From Nodularia sphaerocarpa UHCC 0038 (GTDB taxonomy: Bacteria; Cyanobacteriota; Cyanobacteriia; Cyanobacteriales; Nostocaceae): a DNA stretch of 64,000 nt. The stretch spans positions 5,088,356 to 5,152,355 of the forward strand of contig NZ_CP060140.1 in the NCBI RefSeq assembly GCF_022376295.1, in the 5' to 3' direction. Within the stretch, counting starts at the first letter, position 1. Each line of letters begins with the position of its first letter. The position numbers and the translations under genes are program-made. The notes below the pieces were generated by a model, which saw nothing but the letters and a program-made list of their open reading frames with translations, was not told the origin of the DNA and made no database searches. This document shows, piece by piece, positions 8,468-17,077 of this stretch.

Positions 8468-11400
8468 TTAAGGTAGTTGACGTTCTGCCAAATATTGATA
8501 CATCTGCCAACGGGCGTTAACTTCAGCCTGCGCTTGCGCTAACAGATGTTTAGCAACTTCTGGCTTACTCTTCGTCAACATTTTGAAGCGATTTTCTTGA
8601 TACATCGATTGTTCTACTGATTGCGTAGGCGATCGCATATCCAATTGCAAAGGATTTTTACCTTGATTTTCCAACTCTGGATTATGGCGATACAACAACC
8701 AACGTCCTGATTCTACCAGAGATTGCTGGTGTTTCATCCCTGTAGTCATGTTGATACCGTGGGCTATACAATGGCTGTAAGCAATAATTAATGAAGGTCC
8801 ATCAAAAGCCTCAGCTTCCAAAAATGCCTTCAGGGTATGTTCATCTTTTGCACCCAAAGCTACACTCGCTACGTAGACATTTCCGTAGGTCATAGCCATT
8901 AAACCTAAATCTTTCTTGGGTGCTGGTTTACCACTGGCGGCAAATTTCGCCACTGCTGCCTTTGGTGTGGCTTTGGATGATTGACCGCCAGTATTAGAAT
9001 ATACTTCTGTATCCATTACTAATATATTCACATTCCGCCCACTGGCAATTACATGGTCGATACCGCCAAAGTCAATATCATAAGCCCAGCCGTCACCACC
9101 GACAATCCAGACGCTTTTCCTGACTAAATAATCAGCTAGGGATTTGAGATTTTGGATTTGGAATTTGAGATTGGGGTCAGGAGTGAGTATTTTATCTAAC
9201 TCTTGTTTGAGTAATTCTACTCTTTCCCGTTGTTCCCAGATGTCGGCTTCAGATTTTTGTTCAGCAGTCAGGATAGATGAGACGAGTTTTTCATCTATTT
9301 CACTGCTCAATGTTTGCAATAACTCCGCCGCAAATTCAGCTTGTTTATCCAGCGATAAACGATAGCCAAAACCAAATTCGGCGTTATCTTCAAATAAACT
9401 ATTTGACCAGGCGGGTCCACGTCCGTCGGCGTTGGTTGTCCAAGGGGTAGTGGGGAGGTTCCCGCCGTAAATTGAAGAACAACCTGTAGCATTGGCAATC
9501 ACAGAGCGATCGCCAAACAATTGTGTTAATAATTTTAAATAAGGTGTCTCACCACAACCAGCACAAGCACCGGAAAATTCAAATAAAGGTTCTTGCAGTT
9601 GTTGTTGGCGAATTTGGTTCACTTTTAACAGTCTGCGGTCAGGATTGGGTAAACTCAAGAAGAAATCCCAATTTTGGCGCTCTTGTTCCCGCAAGGGTAG
9701 CTGCTGCGCCATGTTAATCGCTTTCTGGGATGGCTGAGATTTATTCTTAGCTGGGCAAACATTTACACAGATGGCGCATCCTGTACAATCTTCTGGGGCG
9801 ACTTGAATCGTAAATTTTTGCTGACTAAAACTCTTATCTTTAGCATCAACGAATTTAAAGCTACTGGGTGCATTAATTAACTCATTTGGTTGATAAGCCT
9901 TAGCGCGGATAGCAGCGTGGGGACAAACCATGACGCACTTACCACACTGAACGCAGACATCTGCTTCCCATACAGGTATCTCTTCCGCAACATTACGTTT
10001 TTCCCATTTCGCTGTCCCTGTGGGAAATGTCCCATCTGCTGGTAATGCACTGACGGGTAAATCATCACCATGCCATACCATGATTTCACCTAGAACATCC
10101 CGCACAAATTCCGGCGCACTGTCTAGCAATGTTGACTTTTGACTTTTGACTTTTGACTTTTGACTTGTTAGAGGGATGTCTACTTTATGCAAGTTAGTTA
10201 GCGTGTTATCTACTGCTTGCAAGTTTTTCTGAACAACTTCTGTCCCTTTTTTACCGTAAGTCTTTTCAATGGCTTTTTTAATTTTGGTAATTGCTTCTGC
10301 TTGGGGTAGAACACCTGCTAAGGCAAAAAAGCACACTTGCATAATGGTGTTAATTCTGCCACCCATACCACTTTCACGGGCGACTTGGTTAGCATTAATG
10401 ACAAACAATTTGAGTTTTTTCTCGATAATTTCCTGCTGTACTTTTGGGGGTAAATATTCCCAGACGGTATCAGCATCATGAGGACTATTTAACAGCAAAG
10501 TTGCCCCCGAAATCGCATCTTTCAAAATATTTATGCGTTCCAGAAATCCCCAGTGATGACAACCAATAAAGTTAGCTTTGTTAATTAGGTAAGTTGAGCG
10601 AATTGGCTGGGGACCGAAGCGCAGGTGAGAAACTGTCATTGAACCAGATTTTTTGGAGTCGTAGACAAAATAACCTTGGGCGTAATTGTCTGTTTCTTCG
10701 CCAATAATCTTGATAGAGTTCTTATTTGCACCCACTGTACCATCGGAACCTAACCCATAGAACATGGCGCGAATCACGTTATCTGGTTCGGTGGAAAAGT
10801 TGGGGTCAAAACTGAGGGAGGTGTGAGTAACGTCGTCATTAATACCGACAGTAAAGTGATTTTGCGGTTGTGGTTGAGCAAGATGATCAAAGATGCTTTT
10901 TACCATCGCTGGGGTGAATTCCTTTGAGGAAAGACCGTAACGACCACCGATGATTTTAGGCGTTTTTTCCCAGGCTTCATAGATAGCAGCGACTACATCT
11001 AAATACAAGGGTTCGCCGGCGCTTCCTGGTTCTTTGGTGCGGTCAAGGACTGCGATCGCCTGTACACTGTTTGGTAAGACTGCGACAAATTTCTGCACAT
11101 CAAAGGGGCGATAAAGTCGCACTTTTACGACTCCTACCTTTTCCCCTTGGGCGTTGAGGTAATCGACTGTTTCATGGACTGTCTCACAACCTGAACCCAT
11201 GAGAATAATTACTCGTTCCGCATCAGTAGCGCCGTGGTATTCATAGATTTGGTAATGTCTCCCTGTAATTTCCCCAAACTCATCCATCAGGCGTTGGACA
11301 ATGGCGGGAGTGGCGTTGTAGTAGGGGTTTGCAGCTTCACGGGCTTGGAAGTAGACATCAGGATTTTGGGCTGTTCCTCGCAATAGGGGACGGTCTGGGG

Positions 11401-12025
11401 TGAGGGCGCGATCGCGATGAGCTAATATAAGATTTTCATTAATGAGCGATCGCAATTGATCATCTGACAATAACTTGATTTTTTGGACTTCATGTGATGT
11501 TCTAAAGCCATCAAAGAAGTGCATAAATGATACACGTGTTTCTAGAGTAGCAGCTTGGGAAATCAGCGCAAAATCATGGCTTTCCTGGACTGAAGCAGAA
11601 CACAGCAGCGCAAACCCTGTAGCACGTGATGCCATGACATCACTATGATCACCGAAAATCGATAAAGCGTGAGTAGCGAGGGAACGAGCAGCGACATGAA
11701 CCACAGCGCTCGTTAGTTCACCGGCGATTTTGTACAGGTTGGGTATCATTAATAATAACCCCTGGGAAGCCGTGAAGGTGGTACTCAGGGAACCGGTTTG
11801 TAATGCGCCATGTACCGCAGCAGCAGCGCCTCCTTCACTTTGCATCTGTACCACGCTGGGAATAGTATTCCACAGGTTGGGCTGATTTGCGGCTGACCAA
11901 GTATCTGCCCATTCACCCATTGCTGAGGAGGGGGTGATAGGATAAATGGCAATTACTTCGTTTAATTTGTAAGCAACACGGGACACAGCTTCATTCCCGT
12001 CAATGGTTGCAAATGTTTTGTTCAT
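8468..12025 (-). CDS. nifJ: Pyruvate:ferredoxin (flavodoxin) oxidoreductase
   Basis: Homodimeric enzyme converting pyruvate and CoA to acetyl-CoA and CO2 while reducing ferredoxin or flavodoxin. In cyanobacteria it serves nitrogenase and fermentative or dark metabolism. Domains run in the expected order: TPP-pyrimidine domain (from NKTFATIDGNEAVSR), a CoA/gamma domain, two 4Fe-4S motifs (CVQCGKCVMVCPHAAI and CTGCAICVNVCP), and the TPP-binding domain (GACAGCGETPY and a GGDGWAYDIDFGG block). At 1185 aa it has the usual length. Two stretches of cyanobacterial repeat DNA are translated in frame: the heptamer tract at 10134-10165 and a ggatttg-type tract at 9139-9177. Both lie in linkers between conserved blocks and keep the frame. 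ATG 12025 is the start. Confidence 0.97.
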   Translation of the reverse strand: MNKTFATIDGNEAVSRVAYKLNEVIAIYPITPSSAMGEWADTWSAANQPNLWNTIPSVVQMQSEGGAAAAVHGALQTGSLSTTFTASQGLLLMIPNLYKIAGELTSAVVHVAARSLATHALSIFGDHSDVMASRATGFALLCSASVQESHDFALISQAATLETRVSFMHFFDGFRTSHEVQKIKLLSDDQLRSLINENLILAHRDRALTPDRPLLRGTAQNPDVYFQAREAANPYYNATPAIVQRLMDEFGEITGRHYQIYEYHGATDAERVIILMGSGCETVHETVDYLNAQGEKVGVVKVRLYRPFDVQKFVAVLPNSVQAIAVLDRTKEPGSAGEPLYLDVVAAIYEAWEKTPKIIGGRYGLSSKEFTPAMVKSIFDHLAQPQPQNHFTVGINDDVTHTSLSFDPNFSTEPDNVIRAMFYGLGSDGTVGANKNSIKIIGEETDNYAQGYFVYDSKKSGSMTVSHLRFGPQPIRSTYLINKANFIGCHHWGFLERINILKDAISGATLLLNSPHDADTVWEYLPPKVQQEIIEKKLKLFVINANQVARESGMGGRINTIMQVCFFALAGVLPQAEAITKIKKAIEKTYGKKGTEVVQKNLQAVDNTLTNLHKVDIPLTSQKSKVKSQKSTLLDSAPEFVRDVLGEIMVWHGDDLPVSALPADGTFPTGTAKWEKRNVAEEIPVWEADVCVQCGKCVMVCPHAAIRAKAYQPNELINAPSSFKFVDAKDKSFSQQKFTIQVAPEDCTGCAICVNVCPAKNKSQPSQKAINMAQQLPLREQERQNWDFFLSLPNPDRRLLKVNQIRQQQLQEPLFEFSGACAGCGETPYLKLLTQLFGDRSVIANATGCSSIYGGNLPTTPWTTNADGRGPAWSNSLFEDNAEFGFGYRLSLDKQAEFAAELLQTLSSEIDEKLVSSILTAEQKSEADIWEQRERVELLKQELDKILTPDPNLKFQIQNLKSLADYLVRKSVWIVGGDGWAYDIDFGGIDHVIASGRNVNILVMDTEVYSNTGGQSSKATPKAAVAKFAASGKPAPKKDLGLMAMTYGNVYVASVALGAKDEHTLKAFLEAEAFDGPSLIIAYSHCIAHGINMTTGMKHQQSLVESGRWLLYRHNPELENQGKNPLQLDMRSPTQSVEQSMYQENRFKMLTKSKPEVAKHLLAQAQAEVNARWQMYQYLAERQLP
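9139..9177. repeat. ggatttgagattttgga-type repeat inside nifJ
   Basis: A run of ggattt/gaattt/gagatt units is embedded in the nifJ coding region and encodes the polar linker around NLKFQIQNLKS on the minus strand. The same type of repeat (aaaatctaaaatcc) fills the ccdA-ccs1 gap at 15441-15616. It is in frame and does not break a conserved domain. Confidence 0.65.
10134..10165. repeat. STRR heptamer tract (gactttt) inside nifJ
   Basis: Four and a half tandem copies of gactttt, read on the minus strand as a Lys/Ser/Gln-rich linker (SQKSKVKSQKS). Three heptamers equal seven codons, so copy-number change in steps of three keeps the frame. It lies between the gamma domain and the ferredoxin domain. 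Confidence 0.9.
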
Positions 12026-12363
12026 GTTTTTTCTGGATTTTGTTTGTGGCGGTCGCTTGGTTGCAATAAAATTAAATATATTAATTAGTAGGCAGTTTTT
12101 ATATTTTATGTCTGAGAGATTTTTATATCTATTTAATATTAGTTATGTACTCAGGATTTTTAGGCTTTTGTTGGTAAGGGTTTGAGGGGTTTTTTTCTGG
12201 TTTATGGGGCGGGGGGATGAGAGTTTTTTAAACGCAGAGGTACGCTAAGGTTAGCGCATACCGCAAGCGGAACCCGGAGGGTAGGTACGCTGAGGGTTTT
12301 TGATTTTTTTGAGGTATAATTGAATGCAATTTTACTTGATTTACACAATAAGCTATATCAATT
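12026..12363. other. Divergent intergenic region between nifJ and AAA ATPase, with repeat
   Basis: 338 bp holding the nifJ promoter (leftward) and the AAA gene promoter (rightward). About 12230-12300 is a copy of the cgcagaggtacgct-type repeat with an embedded ccgcaagcgg hairpin. A tataat-like box (ggtataattgaa) near 12313-12320 may be the -10 element of the ATPase gene. No reliable ORF is seen. Confidence 0.5.
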
Positions 12364-13251
12364 ATGACTTTTCGAGATTTAGAAATAGATGCTGAACTCC
12401 GACGGATGAAGAATGAATTAACACAATCTAGGCATAATTCTCAATTTGACAATTTAGGAGGTGTGACACAAGAATTAAATAACCTTGTGGGGATGGGAAA
12501 TATTAAAGATGATGTGAATAGTTTGATCAATTTTCTGAAAGTTCAAAAAATGCGTCAGGAACACGGGTTGAATAAGGTTAATCTTTCTCTCCATTCTGTT
12601 TTTTGTGGTCCTCCTGGAACTGGTAAAACTACAGTGGCTCGTTTGATGGGGAAAATATATAAACAATTAGGTATTCTTGAGCGAGGACATCTGATTGAAA
12701 CTGATAGATCCGGTTTAGTTGCGGGGTATGTTGGACAAACTGCACTGAAAGTAAATCGGGTGGTTAATTCGGCTTTAGATGGGGTATTGTTTATTGATGA
12801 AGCTTACGCTTTAGCACCAGCAGGACCGGGGAAAGATTTTGGACAAGAAGCTATAGATATTTTATTGAAAAGAATGGAAGACCATCGAGATAGGTTAGTT
12901 GTAATCGTGGCTGGTTATAGTGAAGAAATGTCACGTTTTATCAATTGTAATCCTGGTCTACAATCAAGATTTAATAAATATTTTAATTTTGCCAATTATC
13001 AACCAGATGAATTATTAAAGATTTTTGAAATCATCTGTAAGCAAGAAAATTTTAGGTTAACTCAACGCAGTCAAGAAAAATTATTAAAAAAATTTAGGGT
13101 TTTATATGCTCGAAAAGGGAAAAACTTTGGTAATGGGAGACTTGTCAGGAATATTTTTGACGAAACAATTCAAAGACAAGCTAATAGATTAGTAAAAATA
13201 GCTGAAGTTAATAAAGAAATGATGATGACAATTACTTGGGAGGATATATAG
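12364..13251 (+). CDS. AAA+ ATPase of the CbbX/SpoVK family
   Basis: Single AAA+ module of 295 aa. Walker A is GPPGTGKT (residues 82-89), Walker B is VLFIDEAYAL (141-150), the pore loop is GYVGQT (121-126) and the arginine finger lies in SRF (201-203). This pattern and length match CbbX-type red Rubisco activases and the SpoVK/EccA ATPases. Rubisco genes are not adjacent, and cyanobacterial Rubisco is not a known CbbX client, so the client protein is unknown. The coding sequence is AT-rich compared with its neighbours. The TAG stop is created by the terminal inverted repeat of a 106-bp MITE that begins at 13247, so the original C-terminus may have been altered. Confidence 0.88.
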   Translation: MTFRDLEIDAELRRMKNELTQSRHNSQFDNLGGVTQELNNLVGMGNIKDDVNSLINFLKVQKMRQEHGLNKVNLSLHSVFCGPPGTGKTTVARLMGKIYKQLGILERGHLIETDRSGLVAGYVGQTALKVNRVVNSALDGVLFIDEAYALAPAGPGKDFGQEAIDILLKRMEDHRDRLVVIVAGYSEEMSRFINCNPGLQSRFNKYFNFANYQPDELLKIFEIICKQENFRLTQRSQEKLLKKFRVLYARKGKNFGNGRLVRNIFDETIQRQANRLVKIAEVNKEMMMTITWEDI

Positions 13252-13352
13252 CATTTCCCAGTCTAATAAAGTACACAATTATCTGCGTTTATCTGCGTCC
13301 ATCTGTGTTTAATTATTACTGCTTGTACCTCACTTGAATGGGAATTGCTATA
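13247..13352. mobile_element. 106-bp MITE with TA ends and inverted repeats (IS630/Tc1-like)
   Basis: Begins tatagcatttccca and ends with the imperfect complement tgggaattgctata, flanked by TA. A second copy of exactly the same length lies in the opposite orientation at 26834-26939, and a decayed third at about 28697-28792. TA target preference and size suggest a non-autonomous IS630/Tc1-mariner derivative. The TAG in the left repeat serves as the stop codon of the AAA ATPase. Confidence 0.8.
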
Positions 13353-13366
13353 TAAACCTTGAGACC

Positions 13367-13807
13367 TTAACGAAAATAGCGCGATTGTGGCTGAATGGGC
13401 GTAGAGGATGGACGGGGAGAAACTGTATTTCGTAATAAGAGTAAAGGAAGACTGAGAATACCGAGAATTATCACCACTCCCGTCATAATCCACACAGGTA
13501 AACGGTGAGGTCGATAATCAGCGCGTTCAATTTCCCAGAATACCTGATTGTATCGCCACGCAGCTAAGGCGATCGCCACAATTCCAAAAATTACAAATAC
13601 GATTCCCAAGTTTTCGGAGTTAAATATGGGGTTGACGAAAGACTCTTGTTGTGTAAGAGCAAAATTCAACTGACGCATAAATAAACCGAATCTGGCGATC
13701 GCAAAACCAAAACCAATCAACGAGATGGATGTACGTAGCCATGCTAAAAAAGTTCGCTCATTGGCTTGATGTTCCCGTTGACGGTCAATTTTAGGGATTC
13801 TACTCAT
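13367..13807 (-). CDS. DUF202 (YidH-type) membrane protein
   Basis: Small inner-membrane protein of unknown function. The N-terminus has the family signature ANERTFLAWLRTSISLIGFG (about residues 16-35), and three hydrophobic helices can be seen: about 26-48, 66-86 and 102-124. The C-terminus is basic and Ser/Pro-rich. Length (146 aa) fits the family. It starts at ATG 13807 and is not obviously in an operon. The MITE ending at 13352 lies 14 bp past its stop codon. Nothing about its role can be read from the context. Confidence 0.85.
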   Translation of the reverse strand: MSRIPKIDRQREHQANERTFLAWLRTSISLIGFGFAIARFGLFMRQLNFALTQQESFVNPIFNSENLGIVFVIFGIVAIALAAWRYNQVFWEIERADYRPHRLPVWIMTGVVIILGILSLPLLLLRNTVSPRPSSTPIQPQSRYFR

Positions 13808-13911
13808 AATTAAACATCAGTTTCATGAAAATAGTCAAATTAGCGTAAACTTCAAAAATACCTATTTTTGCTAAAATGGTATATGCTCTCAAAAAATGTG
13901 AGATTAAAAAT

Positions 13912-14211
13912 ATGCCTGAGATATCTTTTCAAACAGAACCAGCCTTTAAACGCATTTCCGCAATTGTAGAAGATTTGATTGCTCATAACGATTTGTATCA
14001 GGAAAAATTAGATAAACAGCAGATGATTCATAAAATTTATAATTTGTTTATTCAGACAAATTCATCAGATGATGATGTAGATACCATTACTGAAGATGAC
14101 TTAGCTAACCGCATTAATAAAATATTAGTGGTAGAATCAGTTTCTGGTTTATTAAACGATTTAACGCCAGAAGAAATGAGAATTTTTGATGAAGCAGTCA
14201 AGCGTAAATAA
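13912..14211 (+). CDS. Putative antitoxin partner of the PIN-domain toxin (99 aa)
   Basis: Acidic, helical protein whose TAA stop is immediately followed by the ATG of the PIN toxin, so the two are clearly co-translated. I favour the ATG at 13912 (MPEISFQ) over the in-frame ATG at 13876, because the 12 extra residues are low-complexity and basic. No DNA-binding domain of a named VapB class is evident by eye. It contains a run of Asp/Ser/Glu in the middle and a helical C-terminus (LTPEEMRIFDEAVKRK) that could wrap the toxin. It is called an antitoxin only because of position and size. Confidence 0.7.
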   Translation: MPEISFQTEPAFKRISAIVEDLIAHNDLYQEKLDKQQMIHKIYNLFIQTNSSDDDVDTITEDDLANRINKILVVESVSGLLNDLTPEEMRIFDEAVKRK

Positions 14212-14616
14212 ATGGGATATCTACTGGATACGAATATAGTCACAGCAATTATTAAGCAAAACGAAAAAGTTAGTAATAAGCTCGCAAGTTTAAATCGTCA
14301 AAATCAGGGTGTTTTCATTAGTGCTATCACTTACTATGAAATAAGAAGGGGACTTTTAGCGATAAAAGCTAGTAGAAAGTTAGTTGATTTCGAGAAGTTA
14401 TGCAATGACTACCCTGTTTTACTCTTGGATGATATGGCAATATTCAAAAAAGCTACCGAAATTCATGCTGATTTGAAAATCAGAGGTTTACCAATCCAAG
14501 ATGCAGATGTATTTATAGCAGCTACAGCTATGATTCATAATCTTATTTTAGTTTCCCATGATTCGGATTTATTAAGAATACCAGATTTAAAATTAGAGGA
14601 TTGGTTGCAAGATTAA
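14212..14616 (+). CDS. PIN-domain ribonuclease toxin (VapC-like)
   Basis: Type II toxin expected to cut specific RNAs until bound by its antitoxin. The PIN acidic site is complete: D6 in LLDTNIV, E43 in YYEIRRG, D97/D99 in IQDADVFIA and D117 in SHDSDL. Length (134 aa) is standard. The ATG directly follows the stop of the upstream gene, the classic toxin-antitoxin layout. The pair sits between a DUF202 gene and ccdA, with no integrase or transposase beside it. The C-terminus ends 62 bp before the ccdA start. Confidence 0.9.
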   Translation: MGYLLDTNIVTAIIKQNEKVSNKLASLNRQNQGVFISAITYYEIRRGLLAIKASRKLVDFEKLCNDYPVLLLDDMAIFKKATEIHADLKIRGLPIQDADVFIAATAMIHNLILVSHDSDLLRIPDLKLEDWLQD

Positions 14617-14678
14617 ATATCTCCCAAAAATACGTTAGAATTTTAAATATAACAAGCATTTGCCGCTTAAAAATTCCC

Positions 14679-15419
14679 ATGCTGGAGACTCTACAAACAC
14701 GACTTTACGAACTAGAACAATTTGCCAACACCTTAGTATCTAACCAACTAACGCACCTCAGCTTACTCAGTATTGGCATTATTTTCACCGCCGGCTTACT
14801 CACCAGTCTAACCCCTTGTATGCTGTCCATGCTACCAATTACCATTGGTTACATCGGCGGTTACGAAGCCAAAAGTCGCCTCCAAGCAGCCGCCCAATCG
14901 ACATGGTTTGCTTTGGGTTTAGCAACGACTCTAGCCGGGCTGGGGATTGTAGCAGCTTTTGTGGGTAAAGTCTATGGTCAAGTGGGAATCGGCTTACCAA
15001 TTATTGTTAGTATTATCGCTATTCTTATGGGGCTGAATTTACTAGAAGCCCTACCTATACAATTTCCTTCCCTGGGCGAAACTAATTGGATTTCCCAAGA
15101 TTTACCGCCGGGTGTGCGTTCTTATTCCCTGGGGTTAACTTTCGGATTGGTCGCATCTCCTTGTAGCACGCCTGTTTTAGCTAGTTTATTGGGTTGGGTT
15201 GCGAGTACACAAGATTTAATTCTCGGCGCTATTTTGTTATTATCCTATACGGCGGGGTATGTAGCACCTTTGATTTTAGCAGGTACTTTTACGGCTTCCA
15301 TTAAAAAGCTGCTGGAACTGCGGCGCTGGTCTGGTTGGATTAATCCAGTTAGCGGTGTGCTATTAGTTGCATTTGGGGTATTTTCTTTAATTTCTCGATT
15401 TCCCCTGGGAAGTTTTTAA
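14679..15419 (+). CDS. ccdA: Cytochrome c biogenesis protein, thiol-disulfide transporter
   Basis: Polytopic membrane protein of the DsbD-beta/CcdA family, which passes electrons across the thylakoid membrane to keep apocytochrome c thiols reduced. The two functional Cys are present: SLTPCMLSMLP near the first helix and VASPCSTPVL in the fourth. Six hydrophobic helices can be counted. I chose ATG 14679 (MLETLQTRL) because the frame opens earlier but the extra 26 residues overlap the toxin gene and look non-native. It is followed by ccs1 on the same strand, 198 bp away across a repeat tract, and the two encode the system II cytochrome c maturation pathway. Confidence 0.93.
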   Translation: MLETLQTRLYELEQFANTLVSNQLTHLSLLSIGIIFTAGLLTSLTPCMLSMLPITIGYIGGYEAKSRLQAAAQSTWFALGLATTLAGLGIVAAFVGKVYGQVGIGLPIIVSIIAILMGLNLLEALPIQFPSLGETNWISQDLPPGVRSYSLGLTFGLVASPCSTPVLASLLGWVASTQDLILGAILLLSYTAGYVAPLILAGTFTASIKKLLELRRWSGWINPVSGVLLVAFGVFSLISRFPLGSF

Positions 15420-15440
15420 CAATACTTCCTTAGTGTTACA

Positions 15441-15616
15441 AGTCCCTAGATTCAACTGTGGAATAAATCTAAAATCCAAAATCTAAAATCTAAAATTCTC
15501 AAGTTCCCAGATTCATCTGTGGAATAAATCTAAAATCCAAAATCCAAAATCTAAAATCCCTAGATTCTGTGGAATAAATCTAAAATCTAAAATCTAAAAT
15601 CTAAAATCCAAAATTG
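15441..15616. repeat. STRR-like composite tandem repeat between ccdA and ccs1
   Basis: Three copies of a module (ccctagattc-tgtggaataaatc followed by runs of aaaatct/aaaatcc) fill the gap between the two cytochrome c maturation genes. The module anchors lie near 15446, 15507 and 15559, and the run of 7-bp units is longest in the last copy. It leaves no room for a conventional promoter except within the repeats. Confidence 0.85.
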
Positions 15617-15617
15617 T

Positions 15618-16991
15618 ATGACTGTAGAAAATTCAGCGTCCACAGAATTAAATTGGTGGTTAGTACCTGGGAAATTTTTACGCAGGGAGATTTTACCTGT
15701 ACTGACTAATTTACGACTAGCGATCGCACTCTTATTAATTATCGCTCTTTTTAGCATCAGTGGCACTGTGATTGAGCAAGGTCAGTCACCAGCATATTAT
15801 CAGTCTAACTACCCCGAAAGTCCAGCATTATTTGGTTTCCTGACTTGGAAGGTAATTCAAGTAATTGGCTTAGACCATGTATATCGGACTTGGTGGTTTC
15901 TCGGTTTATTAATTTTATTTGGTACGAGTCTCACAGCTTGTACATTTACCCGTCAGTTACCAGCTTTAAAAAGCGCCCAACGCTGGAAATATTACGAAGA
16001 ACCCCGGAAATTCCAAAAGTTAGCTTTAAGTGCAGAACTTGATACCGGTTCTCTCAATTCTTTAAACGAACTCTTACAAAATCGCCGTTATAAAATTTTT
16101 CAAGAACCAGAAAAAGACAATATTCTCTACGCGCGCAAGGGAATAATTGGACGTATCGGACCGATTATTGTCCATGTGGGTATTGTGACTATTCTCCTGG
16201 GGGGAATTCTCGGCGCGATGACTGGATTTATGGCTCAAGAAATGATATCTAGTGGTGATACATTTCAAGTCAAGAATATTATAGATGCTGGTCCCTGGGC
16301 AAATTTCCAAATTCTCAAAGATTGGTCTGTGCGTGTCAACCGTTTTTGGATTGATTACACTCCCACTGGTGGAATCGACCAATTTTATTCAGATATGTCA
16401 GTCTTGGATAAACAGGGAGAAGAAGTTGACCATAAGAAAATTTTCGTTAACCAACCTTTGCGTTATCATGGAGTAACTTTCTATCAAACTGATTGGGGAA
16501 TTTCAGCAGTTCAGATTCAATTTAATAATAGTCCCATATTTCAGTTACCGATGGCTTCATTAGACACCAACGGTAAAGGACGCATTTGGGGAAGTTGGAT
16601 ACCCACCAAACCTGATTTGAGTGAAGGCGTTTCAGTCATCGCCAAAGACTTACAAGGAATGGTATTAATATATGATTCCGCCGGAAAATTAGTAGACACA
16701 GTACGCACGGGAATGTCCGCTAAAGTCAATGGCGTAAATCTGAAAATTGTCGATGTTCTGGGAAGCACAGGCTTACAAATCAAATCTGACCCAGGTATCC
16801 CCCTAGTTTACACAGGATTCGCCTTGTTAATGTTAGGCGCAAGCATGAGTTATTTCTCTCACTCGCAAATTTGGGCATTAAAAACAGGCGATCGCTTGTA
16901 TATTGGTGGTAAGACTAACCGCGCCCAAGTCGCATTTGAACAAGAAGTATTAGAGATATTAGATAACCTGAGTTCTAAATCTGGAGTTTAA
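15618..16991 (+). CDS. ccs1: Cytochrome c biogenesis protein Ccs1/ResB
   Basis: Thylakoid membrane protein that, with CcsA, forms the haem lyase of system II cytochrome c maturation. The N-terminal half has three membrane helices (about 34-53, 75-105 and 176-200), then a large lumenal domain, and a last helix near residues 395-415 (GFALLMLGASMSYFSHSQIW). A His in the last membrane region and the conserved GxxxxHxG motif (RIGPIIVHVGIV) fit the family. At 457 aa it is full length. The ATG at 15618 lies just after the repeat tract, so the ribosome-binding site is within repeat DNA. ccsA is not in this window. Confidence 0.92.
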   Translation: MTVENSASTELNWWLVPGKFLRREILPVLTNLRLAIALLLIIALFSISGTVIEQGQSPAYYQSNYPESPALFGFLTWKVIQVIGLDHVYRTWWFLGLLILFGTSLTACTFTRQLPALKSAQRWKYYEEPRKFQKLALSAELDTGSLNSLNELLQNRRYKIFQEPEKDNILYARKGIIGRIGPIIVHVGIVTILLGGILGAMTGFMAQEMISSGDTFQVKNIIDAGPWANFQILKDWSVRVNRFWIDYTPTGGIDQFYSDMSVLDKQGEEVDHKKIFVNQPLRYHGVTFYQTDWGISAVQIQFNNSPIFQLPMASLDTNGKGRIWGSWIPTKPDLSEGVSVIAKDLQGMVLIYDSAGKLVDTVRTGMSAKVNGVNLKIVDVLGSTGLQIKSDPGIPLVYTGFALLMLGASMSYFSHSQIWALKTGDRLYIGGKTNRAQVAFEQEVLEILDNLSSKSGV

Positions 16992-17062
16992 CGCATTCGC
17001 CTTTAGGCGTTCCCGGAGGGTAGGTACGCGAAGGTTAGCGCAGAGGTACGCAGAGAGTTTTT
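16990..17062. repeat. cgcagaggtacgc-type interspersed repeat
   Basis: Begins within two bases of the ccs1 stop codon and contains a gcctttaggcg hairpin plus cgcagaggtacgcagag units. It sits between convergent ccs1 and queF. Confidence 0.7.
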
Positions 17063-17077
17063 CCTCTGCGTTGACTT

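Noticed and set aside
15441..15616. Possible CRISPR array
   Set aside because: Units are 7-bp tandem repeats without regular unique spacers; no cas genes in the window.
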